Below, piece after piece: positions 16,204 through 23,817 of a DNA stretch of 47,534 bases (position 1 is the stretch's first letter; every line of letters starts with the position of its first letter). This DNA comes from Microcaldota archaeon (GTDB taxonomy: Archaea; Micrarchaeota; Micrarchaeia; Anstonellales; Anstonellaceae). The stretch lies in NCBI GenBank assembly GCA_026396415.1, contig JAPLWX010000001.1, positions 1-47,534 of the forward strand, read 5' to 3'. The notes under the pieces were generated by a model. That model had not been told where the DNA came from. It did no database searches and saw only the letters and a list, made by a program, of their open reading frames with translations. The translations under genes and the position numbers were made by a program.

Positions 16204-17523
16204 TCATTCCTTTAGCGCTTCCTCCACTATCTCCTTTGCCTCGCCTATGTAAGTGTGCGGGTCGAACAGGCGCGCCAATTCCTCCTTCGGAATGAGCTTT
16301 GTGACCTCCTTCCTCGCGCAAAGCACATCCAGGAGCTTTTTCCTTCCCTCGAACGCCTCGATGTTGCAAGTTCTCATAAGCTCATGCGCCTCCTGCCTTC
16401 CCATTCCCTTCACGGTGAGCGCAATCATCACCCGCTCGGAAAGCACCGCGCCCCCAGTGAGGGCAAGGTTCTTCTCGATGTTCCCCGGGTAGAACGTGAG
16501 CCCGCCCAGTATATTGTTCATCTCGCGGATGATGTAGTGCGTGAGGATGAAGCTGTCCGCGAAAATGAACCGCTCGTTCGCGGAGTTGGTGAGGTCCCGC
16601 TCATGCTCAAGCGCGATGTTCTCCATCGCAACCGCCACATTGCCCCTTATGAGGCGCGCAATCGAGCACACCCTCTCGGACTTGTGCGGGTTCCTCTTCT
16701 GCGGCATGGTGGACGAGCCCACCTGCTTTGCGCCGAAAGGCTCTGCAACCTCGAGTATCTCGCTCCTCTGCAGGTTTCGGAGCTCCTTGGCGATTTTCTC
16801 AAGCGTGGCGGACGTGAGGGCCAGGGCGAAAATCACCTGCGCATGCCTGTCCCTCTGCACCACCTGGTTCGACACCTCGGCAGCTTTCAGGCCAAGCTCT
16901 TTCATCACAAGCTCCTGAATCTTCCTTCCCTTGCCGCCAAACGTCGCCATAGTGCCTGTGGCGCCGGCCATCTTGCCGACGGAAATCATTTCCTCGGCCT
17001 GCTCCAGGCGCAGCAGGTCCCTCCCTATTTCCTTGTACCAAATCGCGAATTTCATGCCATATGTGGTGGGCACGGCGTGCTGGCCATGCGTCCTTCCTAT
17101 GCAGACAAGGCTGGCGGTTTCCTTTGCGCGCTTCCTAAGTATCGCCTTTGTTTCCAGCAGGTCTTTCCGCAGCTTCCCAATCGCGCGCTTCATGGTAAGG
17201 CCTGTCGCAGTGTCCTCTATGTCATAGGAAGTCGCGCCCAGGTGCACAAAGCCCCCGTACTTGGGGCATTTCTCTGCCAACGCCTTCACCATCGCCATCA
17301 GGTCATGGTGTATGTCTGCCTCGATTTCATTCACGCGCGAAAGCTCCACCTTCTTTGCCGCAGATGCAATCTCGTCAGCCGCGGCGGATGGCACGTCGCC
17401 AAGCTTGGCATGCGCGCGCGCAAGCGCCACCTCGACTTCCATCCAGGAGCCTAAGCGCGCAGACTCGTCAAAAAGAGAGTTCATGTCCGTCCTGTACCTG
17501 CTTTCGATAGGCGAAACCACCAT
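16204..17523 (-). CDS. purB: Adenylosuccinate lyase
   Basis: 439 residues, full length. It starts MVVSPIESRYRTDMNSLFDE. The fumarase/aspartase superfamily signature is intact (GSSTMPQKRNPHKSE), with the catalytic His blocks VHLGATSYDIEDTATG and GRTHGQHAVPTTYG. It releases fumarate in two steps of purine synthesis (SAICAR to AICAR, and adenylosuccinate to AMP). First gene of the minus-strand one-carbon/purine series, so formyl-THF supply and purine synthesis are encoded together. Confidence 0.95.
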   Translation of the reverse strand: MVVSPIESRYRTDMNSLFDESARLGSWMEVEVALARAHAKLGDVPSAAADEIASAAKKVELSRVNEIEADIHHDLMAMVKALAEKCPKYGGFVHLGATSYDIEDTATGLTMKRAIGKLRKDLLETKAILRKRAKETASLVCIGRTHGQHAVPTTYGMKFAIWYKEIGRDLLRLEQAEEMISVGKMAGATGTMATFGGKGRKIQELVMKELGLKAAEVSNQVVQRDRHAQVIFALALTSATLEKIAKELRNLQRSEILEVAEPFGAKQVGSSTMPQKRNPHKSERVCSIARLIRGNVAVAMENIALEHERDLTNSANERFIFADSFILTHYIIREMNNILGGLTFYPGNIEKNLALTGGAVLSERVMIALTVKGMGRQEAHELMRTCNIEAFEGRKKLLDVLCARKEVTKLIPKEELARLFDPHTYIGEAKEIVEEALKE

Positions 17524-17648
17524 GGAAAAACCTCCGACAGTGGAAAAAGTCCTCAGGCTAGACCAAACAAACTATCCCCGGACCCCCACAATGGCTTATG
17601 GCGGCAGCAGAATTTAAATGTGTGCCCCTTCAGGAGTGGGAAAAAATT

Positions 17649-17745
17649 TGCGGATGCCGGGATTTGAACCCGGACCTTTGACTTTCTTCAAGCAGAGCCA
17701 AAAATATGGAAGGCCAAAATACTAGCCAGGTTATACTACATCCGC
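17649..17745 (-). tRNA. tRNA-Gly(TCC) with a 23-nt intron
   Basis: Read on the minus strand, GCGGATG pairs with CATCCGC and the discriminator is A (17649). The D arm uses wobble pairs (GTAT with GTAT). The anticodon stem pairs TTGGC with GTCAA, and the loop is C-T-T-C-C-A plus A, giving anticodon TCC. The T stem is CCGGG with CCCGG around TTCAAAT. Removing the intron leaves 74 nt. CCA is not encoded. Its acceptor differs from the Gly(CCC) gene at 861, so the two are diverged isoacceptors. It lies upstream of purB on the same strand. Confidence 0.88.
17684..17706 (-). other. tRNA intron at position 37/38
   Basis: The BHB is visible: central helix CTTC (positions 32-35) with GAAG in the intron, bulges CA^T and AA^A, then the anticodon stem. 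At 23 nt the intron is short, and the helix beyond the 5' bulge is weak. Confidence 0.8.
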
Positions 17746-18076
17746 CTTTTGATACTTTCTTCCACTCATAGTCTATCCTACGAGCCAACAGTATCCTGAA
17801 TGGAAAATAAATAAAGCTGATGGTACTATGATGGCTCACCGCTAAACTTCGGAAAAAAGTGCCACGTGCTATGCCTAGCCGTTAAAAAGCTTGTTTTATG
17901 GGCAACCCCCATTTCTTATGTTCCATTCACTCCGCTTTCACATCTGCCCACCAGTCATGCGCGAAGATTCGCAGGGCGACCTTATGTTTCTGTGCCAGAA
18001 GATGTTCGGAACTACTGTGTTATTCGGCGAGTGGAACTTTTATTAATGGTGCGCACGAATTCAGACGGGTGGGAAT
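17746..18076. other. Intergenic region, no gene seen
   Basis: 331 bases between the tRNA and the PspC gene. AT-rich AAATAAATAAAG at 17804-17815 is a possible minus-strand promoter for the tRNA, although far from it. TTTTATTAATGGTG at 18038-18051 is the likely promoter of the PspC gene; the same 14 bases occur at 38034-38047 before the TRAM gene. No convincing ORF or RNA was recognised in the rest. Confidence 0.4.
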
Positions 18077-18286
18077 ATGGCAAAAGAGGAAACTGGCGTC
18101 AAGAAGCTTTACCGCTCGAAGAAGAACAGGATGTTTGCGGGCGTGTGCGGCGGCATTGCGGAATATTTTGGCATTGATCCGATGCTGGTAAGATTGCTGT
18201 TTGTGCTCGCTGGCTTTGCGGGCTCTGCAGGGTTAATAATCTATCTTGTCGTGTGGTTCATGATACCTGAGAATCCGAACCAGTAG
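18077..18286 (+). CDS. PspC-domain membrane protein
   Basis: 69 residues, a single PspC domain. An N-terminal KLYRSKKNRMFAGVCGGIAE carries the family glycines, followed by FGIDPMLVRLLFVL and one hydrophobic helix (GSAGLIIYLVVWFMIP). PspC proteins sit in the membrane and take part in envelope-stress responses in bacteria; the archaeal role is unclear. A GGGTGGG site precedes the ATG by ~6 bases. The promoter word TTTTATTAATGGTG ends ~26 bases before the start. Confidence 0.85.
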   Translation: MAKEETGVKKLYRSKKNRMFAGVCGGIAEYFGIDPMLVRLLFVLAGFAGSAGLIIYLVVWFMIPENPNQ

Positions 18287-18302
18287 CTGTTGCGCCTTTT
18301 TG

Positions 18303-18440
18303 CTAACGACCCACGAGGTTCTGTGGTTTGTCGTCAAGATATGCCTCGATGGTCTTGGCAGTCGTCTCAAGGATGCGCTGCAGCGCCTCGCTGCTGTTGA
18401 ATTCGTTGTGCGGGGTGATTATCACATTTGCGTGGTTGAG
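18303..18440 (-). pseudogene. C-terminal remnant of a D-2-hydroxyacid dehydrogenase
   Basis: The minus strand reads NVIITPHNEFNSSEALQRI, then LETTAKTIEAYLDDKPQNLV, and a TAG stop at 18303-18305. This is the conserved end of D-isomer 2-hydroxyacid (phosphoglycerate-type) dehydrogenases, including the catalytic-His segment TPHN. Upstream of about 18440 the similarity stops and no Rossmann domain is found, so only ~45 codons remain. The frame is still open and well conserved, so the loss looks recent. Confidence 0.75.
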
Positions 18441-18787
18441 AGATATATTGTGTCACGCCACAACCATGCTTTATCGAAATTTCCATCTTCTATTTAGTTC
18501 AGCCGGTTTCAACCGCGCACTGCCTGCAAGAAGCCATGCCGCATCCGTTTGCCGCTCAAGGCAGGCGCTTGGGAGCACCGATTCGCGCATACGCAACTTT
18601 TCAATGCATAGCCTTATATATTATTACTAGCATATTACATTAGTAATAAGGTGGGTGGCGTGGCATGAAATGCCACAGCAGACGGGGGGCGTATTTTATC
18701 GCTAAGGGAAAAGAAGGCAGATTCAGGATAGATCGTGAAAATTGATTGGAAACCAGAAGATGAAACCAGGAAAATCAGGTGATATAT
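18441..18787. other. Intergenic region with a probable regulated promoter and leader
   Basis: The first ~160 bases show nothing recognisable. From 18612 there is a promoter, palindrome and hairpin (separate entry) and then a ~110-base AT-rich leader to the PRC-barrel gene. A 26-codon ORF begins at 18665 within the hairpin, but it has no support. Confidence 0.4.
18612..18676 (+). promoter_or_regulatory. TATA box, 9-bp palindrome operator and leader hairpin
   Basis: CTTATATATT (18613-18622) is TATA-like. TTATTACTA (18621-18629) and TAGTAATAA (18641-18649) are a perfect inverted repeat with an 11-base spacer, placed between the TATA box and the expected start, where a repressor would block transcription. 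A perfect 7-bp hairpin GTGGCAT-GAA-ATGCCAC (18660-18676) opens the predicted leader. It would control the PRC-barrel gene at 18788. Confidence 0.5.
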
Positions 18788-19246
18788 ATGCAGGAAATCA
18801 GGGTAATGAACAAAGCGTATAATTCGGGCATCAAGATGCAGTCGCTGCTTGGCAAAAAGGTCCGGGATTCGAGCGGGAAGGAAATAGGGTCTGTAACGGA
18901 AATCCGATTGGATCCAGCCACGCTAAATTTGGATGGAATCGAGCTTGATCGCGGGCTATTTGGCACATACACTTTCATTGGGCGCAAGTACATCACGTCT
19001 CTCACCGAAGAGGGGGTGGTGCTCAACATGAGCCCTGTGATGGATTACAAAGGGATGAAGGTCTTTGACTCCAACGGGAAAGAAGTCGGAACAGTGAAGG
19101 CTGTTCAGACTGAAAGGAATACGAACAACATATCCGCCATCGTTGTGGGGACTGGAATCCTCAAGAACGATGCAGACGATCTAGTATTCTCCAATTCAGA
19201 CGTGAGGGGCGTGGGCGAAAGCATCATGCTCAACGTCGTAGTCTAG
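18788..19246 (+). CDS. Double PRC-barrel domain protein
   Basis: 152 residues from the ATG at 18788, which has AGGTGAT seven bases upstream. Two PRC-barrel domains are evident: residues ~14-75 (SLLGKKVRDSSGKEIGSVTE) and ~80-150 (GMKVFDSNGKEVGTVKAVQ). PRC barrels are small beta barrels that bind partner proteins or RNA, known from photosynthetic reaction centres and RimM. In archaea they are abundant and mostly uncharacterised; some work with cell-division machinery. No signal peptide. A coiled-coil protein follows after 83 bases. Confidence 0.8.
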   Translation: MQEIRVMNKAYNSGIKMQSLLGKKVRDSSGKEIGSVTEIRLDPATLNLDGIELDRGLFGTYTFIGRKYITSLTEEGVVLNMSPVMDYKGMKVFDSNGKEVGTVKAVQTERNTNNISAIVVGTGILKNDADDLVFSNSDVRGVGESIMLNVVV

Positions 19247-19329
19247 CTCTCGCCATTGAAGAGGGCAGCCGGCCTGGATTAGGCATCGTGCAGTGAAACA
19301 TAGGGTGGGCTTTTGCAGAGGGTGTTTGG

Positions 19330-19860
19330 ATGGAAGGCGATGACGAAGGAAAGCGGCAGATATTGATTCAGACAAAAATGGAGGATGACATGCGGGCAGC
19401 CGCTGATCAGGCCAGGGAGCAGAGCCGGGCGGCGCAGGAGACAGCTGTGGAGCAGTCCCGGGAACAGGACAGGCGCGCAACCCAGGAACGGGAAGTAGCG
19501 CAGGCACGCCAGAACGAGGAAAGCAGGGCGAGGGAGAATGCTGAGGCTGCCCAAAGGGTGCGGTCTGCGAATGAAATGGACCAGGCGCAGCGCCAGGCTC
19601 AGGATGACATGCAACGCAGAGCGAACGAAGATGCAAGAATGGCAGGGGCGGCCCAAAGGGCGTCTGAAGAGACCGCCAGGCTTTCGCAAAATATTGCAAA
19701 GGAGGCCTCGGACGAGATGGCAAAGGCGCAGCAGGAAATCCGGACGGAGGCAAGCAATTTGGCGGATGACGCCAGGAATGCGGCAAAGGCAATAGTTGAC
19801 AGGGCGGCAGGAGAGGAAAAAAAATCAGAAGAGCGCTCGCACAAGCTCAAGCCGGATTAA
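19330..19860 (+). CDS. Alanine/glutamine-rich coiled-coil protein
   Basis: 176 residues, almost wholly A, Q, E, R, D and S in heptad-like order, predicting one long charged coiled coil without Pro or Trp. No signal peptide or membrane segment. Short repeats such as EQSR, AQR and ARxxEE recur. The GTTTGG/ATGG start has only a weak ribosome binding site. It is not assignable to a family. The position after a PRC-barrel gene suggests a shared, perhaps structural or stress-related, transcript. Confidence 0.55.
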   Translation: MEGDDEGKRQILIQTKMEDDMRAAADQAREQSRAAQETAVEQSREQDRRATQEREVAQARQNEESRARENAEAAQRVRSANEMDQAQRQAQDDMQRRANEDARMAGAAQRASEETARLSQNIAKEASDEMAKAQQEIRTEASNLADDARNAAKAIVDRAAGEEKKSEERSHKLKPD

Positions 19861-19902
19861 CGGGTTAAACGAGGGCATAAGAGCGCTTAGGCGGTGTTTG
19901 GC

Positions 19903-20064
19903 ATGGCTAAAAATGACAACGATGACACCTATGATTACGGAAAAACCAAGCCTCCGGTGAGGAAAGGGAAGAGGGACATTGAGGATTCGGCCGATAATGA
20001 CCGCCTCCCAACCCTGCCAAACCCCGGGCAGGTTCTGCTGCGGAAAAATGGGAAAAAGGATTGA
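19903..20064 (+). CDS. Small charged hypothetical protein
   Basis: 53 codons from ATG at 19903 to TGA at 20062: begins MAKNDNDDTYDYGKTKPPV and ends with a basic tail LLRKNGKKD. Hydrophilic and probably disordered. It is 42 bases after the coiled-coil gene, same strand. Codon choice looks like the neighbours, which is the main support. No homologue is recognised. Confidence 0.4.
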   Translation: MAKNDNDDTYDYGKTKPPVRKGKRDIEDSADNDRLPTLPNPGQVLLRKNGKKD

Positions 20065-20267
20065 GCGGCCAAGCGCTGCCCATCCGATTTTACCCAAGAT
20101 ACGGCGCCCCAGGGCAATCAACGGATGTTATGGTGACTTGGATGCAGGGCCAGCCCGAAGAACAGGAGCGCAGCGTAAAGCCTTGCCCTGCCTGCAATGG
20201 CATTTGGCAATTTCATGCATTCCATTCCATCCGCCAGCCTTAAATTTCTTGCCCCCAAATGTCCGTT

Positions 20268-20693
20268 ATGGCATGGAAAATGGACGAAATCGACCGCAAA
20301 ATACTCGAAATCCTCCGCGAGGACGCGCGCATCGCGAACGTTGCGCTCGGGAAAAAGGTGGGGCTTTCCGAGCCTGCGGCAAGGAGGCGCGTGGCAAACC
20401 TCGCGGCGCGCGGCGTGATACGCCGCTTCACTGTGGATGTGGAGGAGGGCGGCGCCGTCCAGGCAATAGTGTTCGTCACATTCCTCCCCTCTGCCCAGTC
20501 GGAAAAGATAATCCGCGAGCTTTCGCGCGCGCCAGGCATCACCGCGCTTTTCGAAATCTCCGGGGACACCGACCTTGTTGCGCGCCTGGCAGCCCCCGAC
20601 ATGGACGAGCTCAACCTCAGGATAGACGCCCTGCGCCACCACCCCGAAATCACCGCGACCAAGACTAACATGGTGCTCAAGAAGTGGAAGTGA
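20268..20693 (+). CDS. Lrp/AsnC regulator, probable LysM
   Basis: About 141 residues from the second ATG of the frame (20268); ATGs at 20259 and 20280 are alternatives. HTH at ~5-50 (NVALGKKVGLSEPAARRRV), RAM ligand domain at ~65-140. In Sulfolobus a similar single-unit Lrp protein, LysM, lies at and controls the lysW operon. Here the gene directly precedes lysW, with an AT-rich putative operator between them. The LysM identity rests on this position. Confidence 0.78.
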   Translation: MAWKMDEIDRKILEILREDARIANVALGKKVGLSEPAARRRVANLAARGVIRRFTVDVEEGGAVQAIVFVTFLPSAQSEKIIRELSRAPGITALFEISGDTDLVARLAAPDMDELNLRIDALRHHPEITATKTNMVLKKWK

Positions 20694-20719
20694 AGGCTTT
20701 TCTACTAATTTCGCCATTA

Positions 20720-20810
20720 TTTTAGCTCTTTTTGCCGTTTTTAGCTTCATTTTTAGTAAAATGCGCATATTTTAGTTGCAAAAATGCGAAACAGGCGAAA
20801 CGTATATAAA
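20720..20810 (+). promoter_or_regulatory. lysW operon promoter with repeated operator-like words
   Basis: TTTTAG occurs at 20720, 20739, 20751 and 20770, a symmetric 19-12-19 spacing. AAAATGCG occurs at 20758-20765 and 20781-20788. TATATAAA at 20803-20810 is the TATA box, followed by GGAGG at 20834-20838 before the lysW ATG at 20848. TATTTTAGTTG (20768-20778) recurs upstream of the lysS operon at 30442-30452. Confidence 0.6.
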
Positions 20811-20847
20811 ACATTCACCCCAGAGGACTAGACGGAGGCATGATACC

Positions 20848-21018
20848 ATGGCAGATGCTGAATGTCCCGAATGCGCGTCACCAATAGCAATCGCTGCGAA
20901 CACCGAGGTAGGCGAAATACTTTCCTGCCCCGACTGCGGCACGCGCCTCGAGGTGCGCGCCCTGGCGCCGCCCAAGCTTGAGAAGGCACCAGGAGTGGAG
21001 GAGGACTGGGGCGAGTAA
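20848..21018 (+). CDS. lysW: LysW amino-group carrier protein
   Basis: 56 residues from the ATG at 20848. A zinc ribbon (AECPECASPI, then LSCPDCGTRLEV) precedes the invariant C-terminal EDWGE. The gamma-carboxyl of the last Glu is where alpha-aminoadipate (or glutamate) is attached by LysX/ArgX. LysW then carries the intermediate through LysZ, LysY and LysJ until LysK releases lysine. First structural gene of the operon, with a good TATA box and Shine-Dalgarno site. Confidence 0.96.
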   Translation: MADAECPECASPIAIAANTEVGEILSCPDCGTRLEVRALAPPKLEKAPGVEEDWGE

Positions 21019-21029
21019 GGAGTGGGAAA

Positions 21030-21080
21030 ATGGAATTTGTTTGGAACGAAGAGAAGCAATGGGGCGACGACGAATGCGGC
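21030..21080 (+). CDS. Candidate 16-residue leader peptide overlapping lysX
   Basis: ATG at 21030 has GGAG seven bases upstream. The ORF reads MEFVWNEEKQWGDDECG and stops at TAG 21078-21080. That stop overlaps the lysX start in ATGCGGCTAG, so translation could be coupled. The first ten residues recall the N-terminus of BrnT toxins, but nothing else of that family follows. It may be a leader, a remnant, or chance. Confidence 0.3.
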
Positions 21081-21925
21081 TAGCCCTATGCTACACCGTA
21101 GTCTCGGCAGAAAACAAGATGCTTCTCGATTCCGCGAAAAAGCGCGGCTTCGAGCTTGAGCGCATCGTGGACGGCGAGACGCTGCTTGCAATCACCGGCA
21201 ATGGCAAGAAGGAATACGATGCGATTCTCCAGCGCTCTGTTTCCTACTCAAGAAGCCAGGCGCTCACCTATTACTTCGAGCGGCAGGGCACGCTGGTGAT
21301 AAGCTCCTACAATGCCGCGCGCATCTGCGGGGACAAGATGCTCACGTCAATCGAGATTGCAAAGGCAGGCGTGCCCACTCCCAGAACATACGTCGCCCTC
21401 ACGCCGGAAACGGCAAGGCAGGCGGCACAAAAGCTCGGCTTCCCCCTGGTGATGAAGCCCACCATGGGCTCATGGGCGCGCATGGTGCACAAAATCAACG
21501 ACAGGGACGCGCTCGACGCTGCGCTCGAGTCGCGCGAGGAGATGGGCAGCCCCTCGCAGAAAGTATACTACCTGCAAGAGCACGTGGAAAAGCCTGGCAG
21601 AGACCTGCGGGCATTCGTGGTGGGGGGCGATGTGGTTGCCGCAATCTACCGCCACTCGACTGAAAAATCAGGGTGGCTTACCAACACCAGCCGGGGCGGC
21701 ACCGCGAGCAACTGCGCAGTCACGCCCGAGCTTGCCGAGATTTCCCTCAAGGCGGTCTCCTTCCTGGACGAAGGCATTTATGGCGTGGATTTGATGGAAT
21801 CTGCAAACGGGCTTGTCGTGCATGAAGTGAACCACACCACTGAATTCCGCAACTCCTCGCCTGTCACGGGCGTTGACATAGGCGACAAGATGATTGAATA
21901 TTTCATAAAACGCGCAAAGAGGTAA
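21074..21925 (+). CDS. lysX: LysX: LysW alpha-aminoadipate (or glutamate) ligase
   Basis: 283 residues of ATP-grasp fold, starting at ATG 21074 (MRLALCYTVVSAENKMLLD); an ATG at 21059 would add five residues. Marks: GDKMLTSIEIAKAGVPTP, LVMKPTMGSWARMV, substrate and ATP segment RGGTASNCAVTPE, and the metal-binding EVNHTTEFRNS. It ligates the amino group of its substrate to the LysW C-terminal Glu. Only one such ligase is seen here, so it may serve lysine alone or both lysine and arginine/ornithine, as in Thermococcales; the sequence by eye does not decide. Confidence 0.93.
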   Translation: MRLALCYTVVSAENKMLLDSAKKRGFELERIVDGETLLAITGNGKKEYDAILQRSVSYSRSQALTYYFERQGTLVISSYNAARICGDKMLTSIEIAKAGVPTPRTYVALTPETARQAAQKLGFPLVMKPTMGSWARMVHKINDRDALDAALESREEMGSPSQKVYYLQEHVEKPGRDLRAFVVGGDVVAAIYRHSTEKSGWLTNTSRGGTASNCAVTPELAEISLKAVSFLDEGIYGVDLMESANGLVVHEVNHTTEFRNSSPVTGVDIGDKMIEYFIKRAKR

Positions 21926-21930
21926 CCTAC

Positions 21931-22983
21931 ATGTCCAGGAAAAAAATCGCAATAATCGGCGCATCAGGCTACACCGGCGGCGAGCTTCTGCGCTGGGCGC
22001 TTATGCACCCTGAAATAGAGGTGTCCCAGATAACCTCGGAGCGTTTCGCAGGCCAGGCCGCAACGAAGCTCAACCCCAACCTGCGGGGCTTCACCTCCCT
22101 TTCCTTCGTGCCTGTAAAGGCGCTTTCGACCGACATCGACGCGGTCTTCATCTGCACGCCCCACAAGGCTGCGGCGCCCTATGTGAAGCAGTTCTGGGAA
22201 ACAGGCGCAAAGATAATCGACCTGTCCGCAGACTTCCGCATCCACGACAAGGACACCTACGCAAAATACTACCAGGAGCACCCTGCGCCCGAGCTTCTTG
22301 ACAAGTCCGTGTACGGCATACCTGAGCTTCACCGCGAGGAAATCAAGGGTGCCAAGCTTGTGGCATGCGCAGGCTGCCTTGCAACATCGGTGATACTTGC
22401 GCTTGCGCCGCTTGTGAAAAGCAAGCTCATTGCAACTGATGGCATCATAGCAGACGCAAAAATCGGCTCTGCTGCAGCAGGCGCCTCTTACGATATTTCC
22501 ACCCACCATCCTGAAAGGAGCGGAAGCGTGCGCTCCTACAAGCCGCACGGGCATCGCCACACTGCGGAAATCGAGCAGGAGCTTTCTGCAATCGCAGGCG
22601 CGCCAATCTCAGTGGGACTTACCCCCCATGCAATAGAGATGGTGCGCGGCATCATGTCCACTGTGCATGCGCGCGTTTCCCCTGAGCTTAAGGATGTGGA
22701 TGTTTGGAAAGCGTACCGCAGCTTCTATGCAGGCTCACCTTTCATACGCCTGGTAAAAGACCAGGGCACGCTCTACCGCTACCCGGAGCCCAAGCCCGTG
22801 GTGGGCACGAATTTCGCCGACATAGGCTTTGAAATAGACCCTGAGAAAAAGAGGATAATACTCATGAGCGCAATCGACAACCTGGTGAAGGGAAGCGGCG
22901 GGCAGGCGCTGCAGTGCTTCAACCTCATGAACGGGTTTGACGAGAAAATGGGGCTTTGGTCCCCTGGCTTCCACCCGCTCTGA
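21931..22983 (+). CDS. lysY: LysY: LysW-aminoadipyl/glutamyl phosphate reductase
   Basis: 350 residues, ArgC-like. The Rossmann start IAIIGASGYTGGELLRWAL, the catalytic Cys in ACAGCLATS and the conserved HRHTAEIEQEL are all present. It reduces the acyl-phosphate bound to LysW to a semialdehyde with NADPH. Five bases after lysX, hence cotranscribed. The basic surface expected to contact acidic LysW cannot be judged by eye. Confidence 0.93.
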   Translation: MSRKKIAIIGASGYTGGELLRWALMHPEIEVSQITSERFAGQAATKLNPNLRGFTSLSFVPVKALSTDIDAVFICTPHKAAAPYVKQFWETGAKIIDLSADFRIHDKDTYAKYYQEHPAPELLDKSVYGIPELHREEIKGAKLVACAGCLATSVILALAPLVKSKLIATDGIIADAKIGSAAAGASYDISTHHPERSGSVRSYKPHGHRHTAEIEQELSAIAGAPISVGLTPHAIEMVRGIMSTVHARVSPELKDVDVWKAYRSFYAGSPFIRLVKDQGTLYRYPEPKPVVGTNFADIGFEIDPEKKRIILMSAIDNLVKGSGGQALQCFNLMNGFDEKMGLWSPGFHPL

Positions 22984-23022
22984 TTCCAGAAAAATAGGGG
23001 CGCATGCGCAACAGGTGCTATC

Positions 23023-23817
23023 ATGCTTGTAATGAAAATCGGCGGCAGCATGGCTGACAATGCCGGCAGCCTTGCCTCGGACATCGCAGCGCTTGTTTCC
23101 TCCGGGGAAAAAATCGTGCTCGTGCACGGCGGCGGGCCGCAGGTGACTGCGCTTGACAAGGCGTTTGGCAGGGAGCAGAGGTACATTTACTCAAAAGACG
23201 GCTTCAAGTCGCGCCTCACTGATGAAAAGACCATGCAGAGCTTCGTCATGGCCGTGGGCGGCGGGGTGAACACTTCGCTCACATTGCAGCTCCGCAAGGC
23301 AGGCGTGGACGCAGTGGGCGTTTCCGGGGCAAGCGGCATAATTTTCGCAAAGCGCAAAATCCTGGTGAGCGTGGAAAACGGCAAGGAGAAGATGATACGC
23401 GATGACTATTCCGGGAAAATCTCCCGCATTGGCAGCGCGCCGCTGCTGGCGCTGCTGGAGCGCAGGCTTGTCCCCGTAGTCGCGCCAATCGCGCTGGGCG
23501 AGGAATTCGAGCCCCTGAACGTGGATGGCGACCGCGCGGCAGCCGCGCTCGCAGTCTCCCTCAAGGCGGAAAAGCTCATGCTTTTCACGGACGTGGAAGG
23601 ATACTTCCGAAATTTCCCGAACGATTTGGTAAGCAAGGCAGCAGCCTCGGAAATTCCCGGCTTCCAAAAGGGCGCCTCGGCAGGCATGAAGCGCAAGCTC
23701 GTCGCGGTGTCAGAAGCGCTGGCAGGCGGCGTGCCTGAAGCGGTAATCTGCTGCGGCACAAAGGAAAAGCCGGCAAGCGGCGCGCTTGCGGGCGCAGGAA
23801 CGCATTTCGTGAAATGA
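23023..23817 (+). CDS. lysZ: LysZ: LysW-aminoadipate/glutamate kinase
   Basis: 264 residues, ArgB-like amino-acid kinase. Marks: KIGGSMADN at the start, LVHGGGPQVTAL, a GVSGASG loop, the phosphate-binding NVDGDRAAAALA and LFTDVEGYF. It phosphorylates the side-chain carboxyl of the LysW-bound intermediate. 39 bases after lysY. Its end overlaps lysJ by four bases (ATGA), which implies coupled translation. Confidence 0.93.
   Translation: MLVMKIGGSMADNAGSLASDIAALVSSGEKIVLVHGGGPQVTALDKAFGREQRYIYSKDGFKSRLTDEKTMQSFVMAVGGGVNTSLTLQLRKAGVDAVGVSGASGIIFAKRKILVSVENGKEKMIRDDYSGKISRIGSAPLLALLERRLVPVVAPIALGEEFEPLNVDGDRAAAALAVSLKAEKLMLFTDVEGYFRNFPNDLVSKAAASEIPGFQKGASAGMKRKLVAVSEALAGGVPEAVICCGTKEKPASGALAGAGTHFVK

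Noticed and set aside
18665-18745. 26-codon ORF upstream of the PRC-barrel gene
   Set aside because: Its start lies inside a perfect hairpin and it shows no conserved feature; the leader interpretation is simpler.
20061-20243. 60-codon ORF before lysM
   Set aside because: It has only a TTG start, an unconvincing single CxxC and no ribosome binding site. It is probably non-coding leader.
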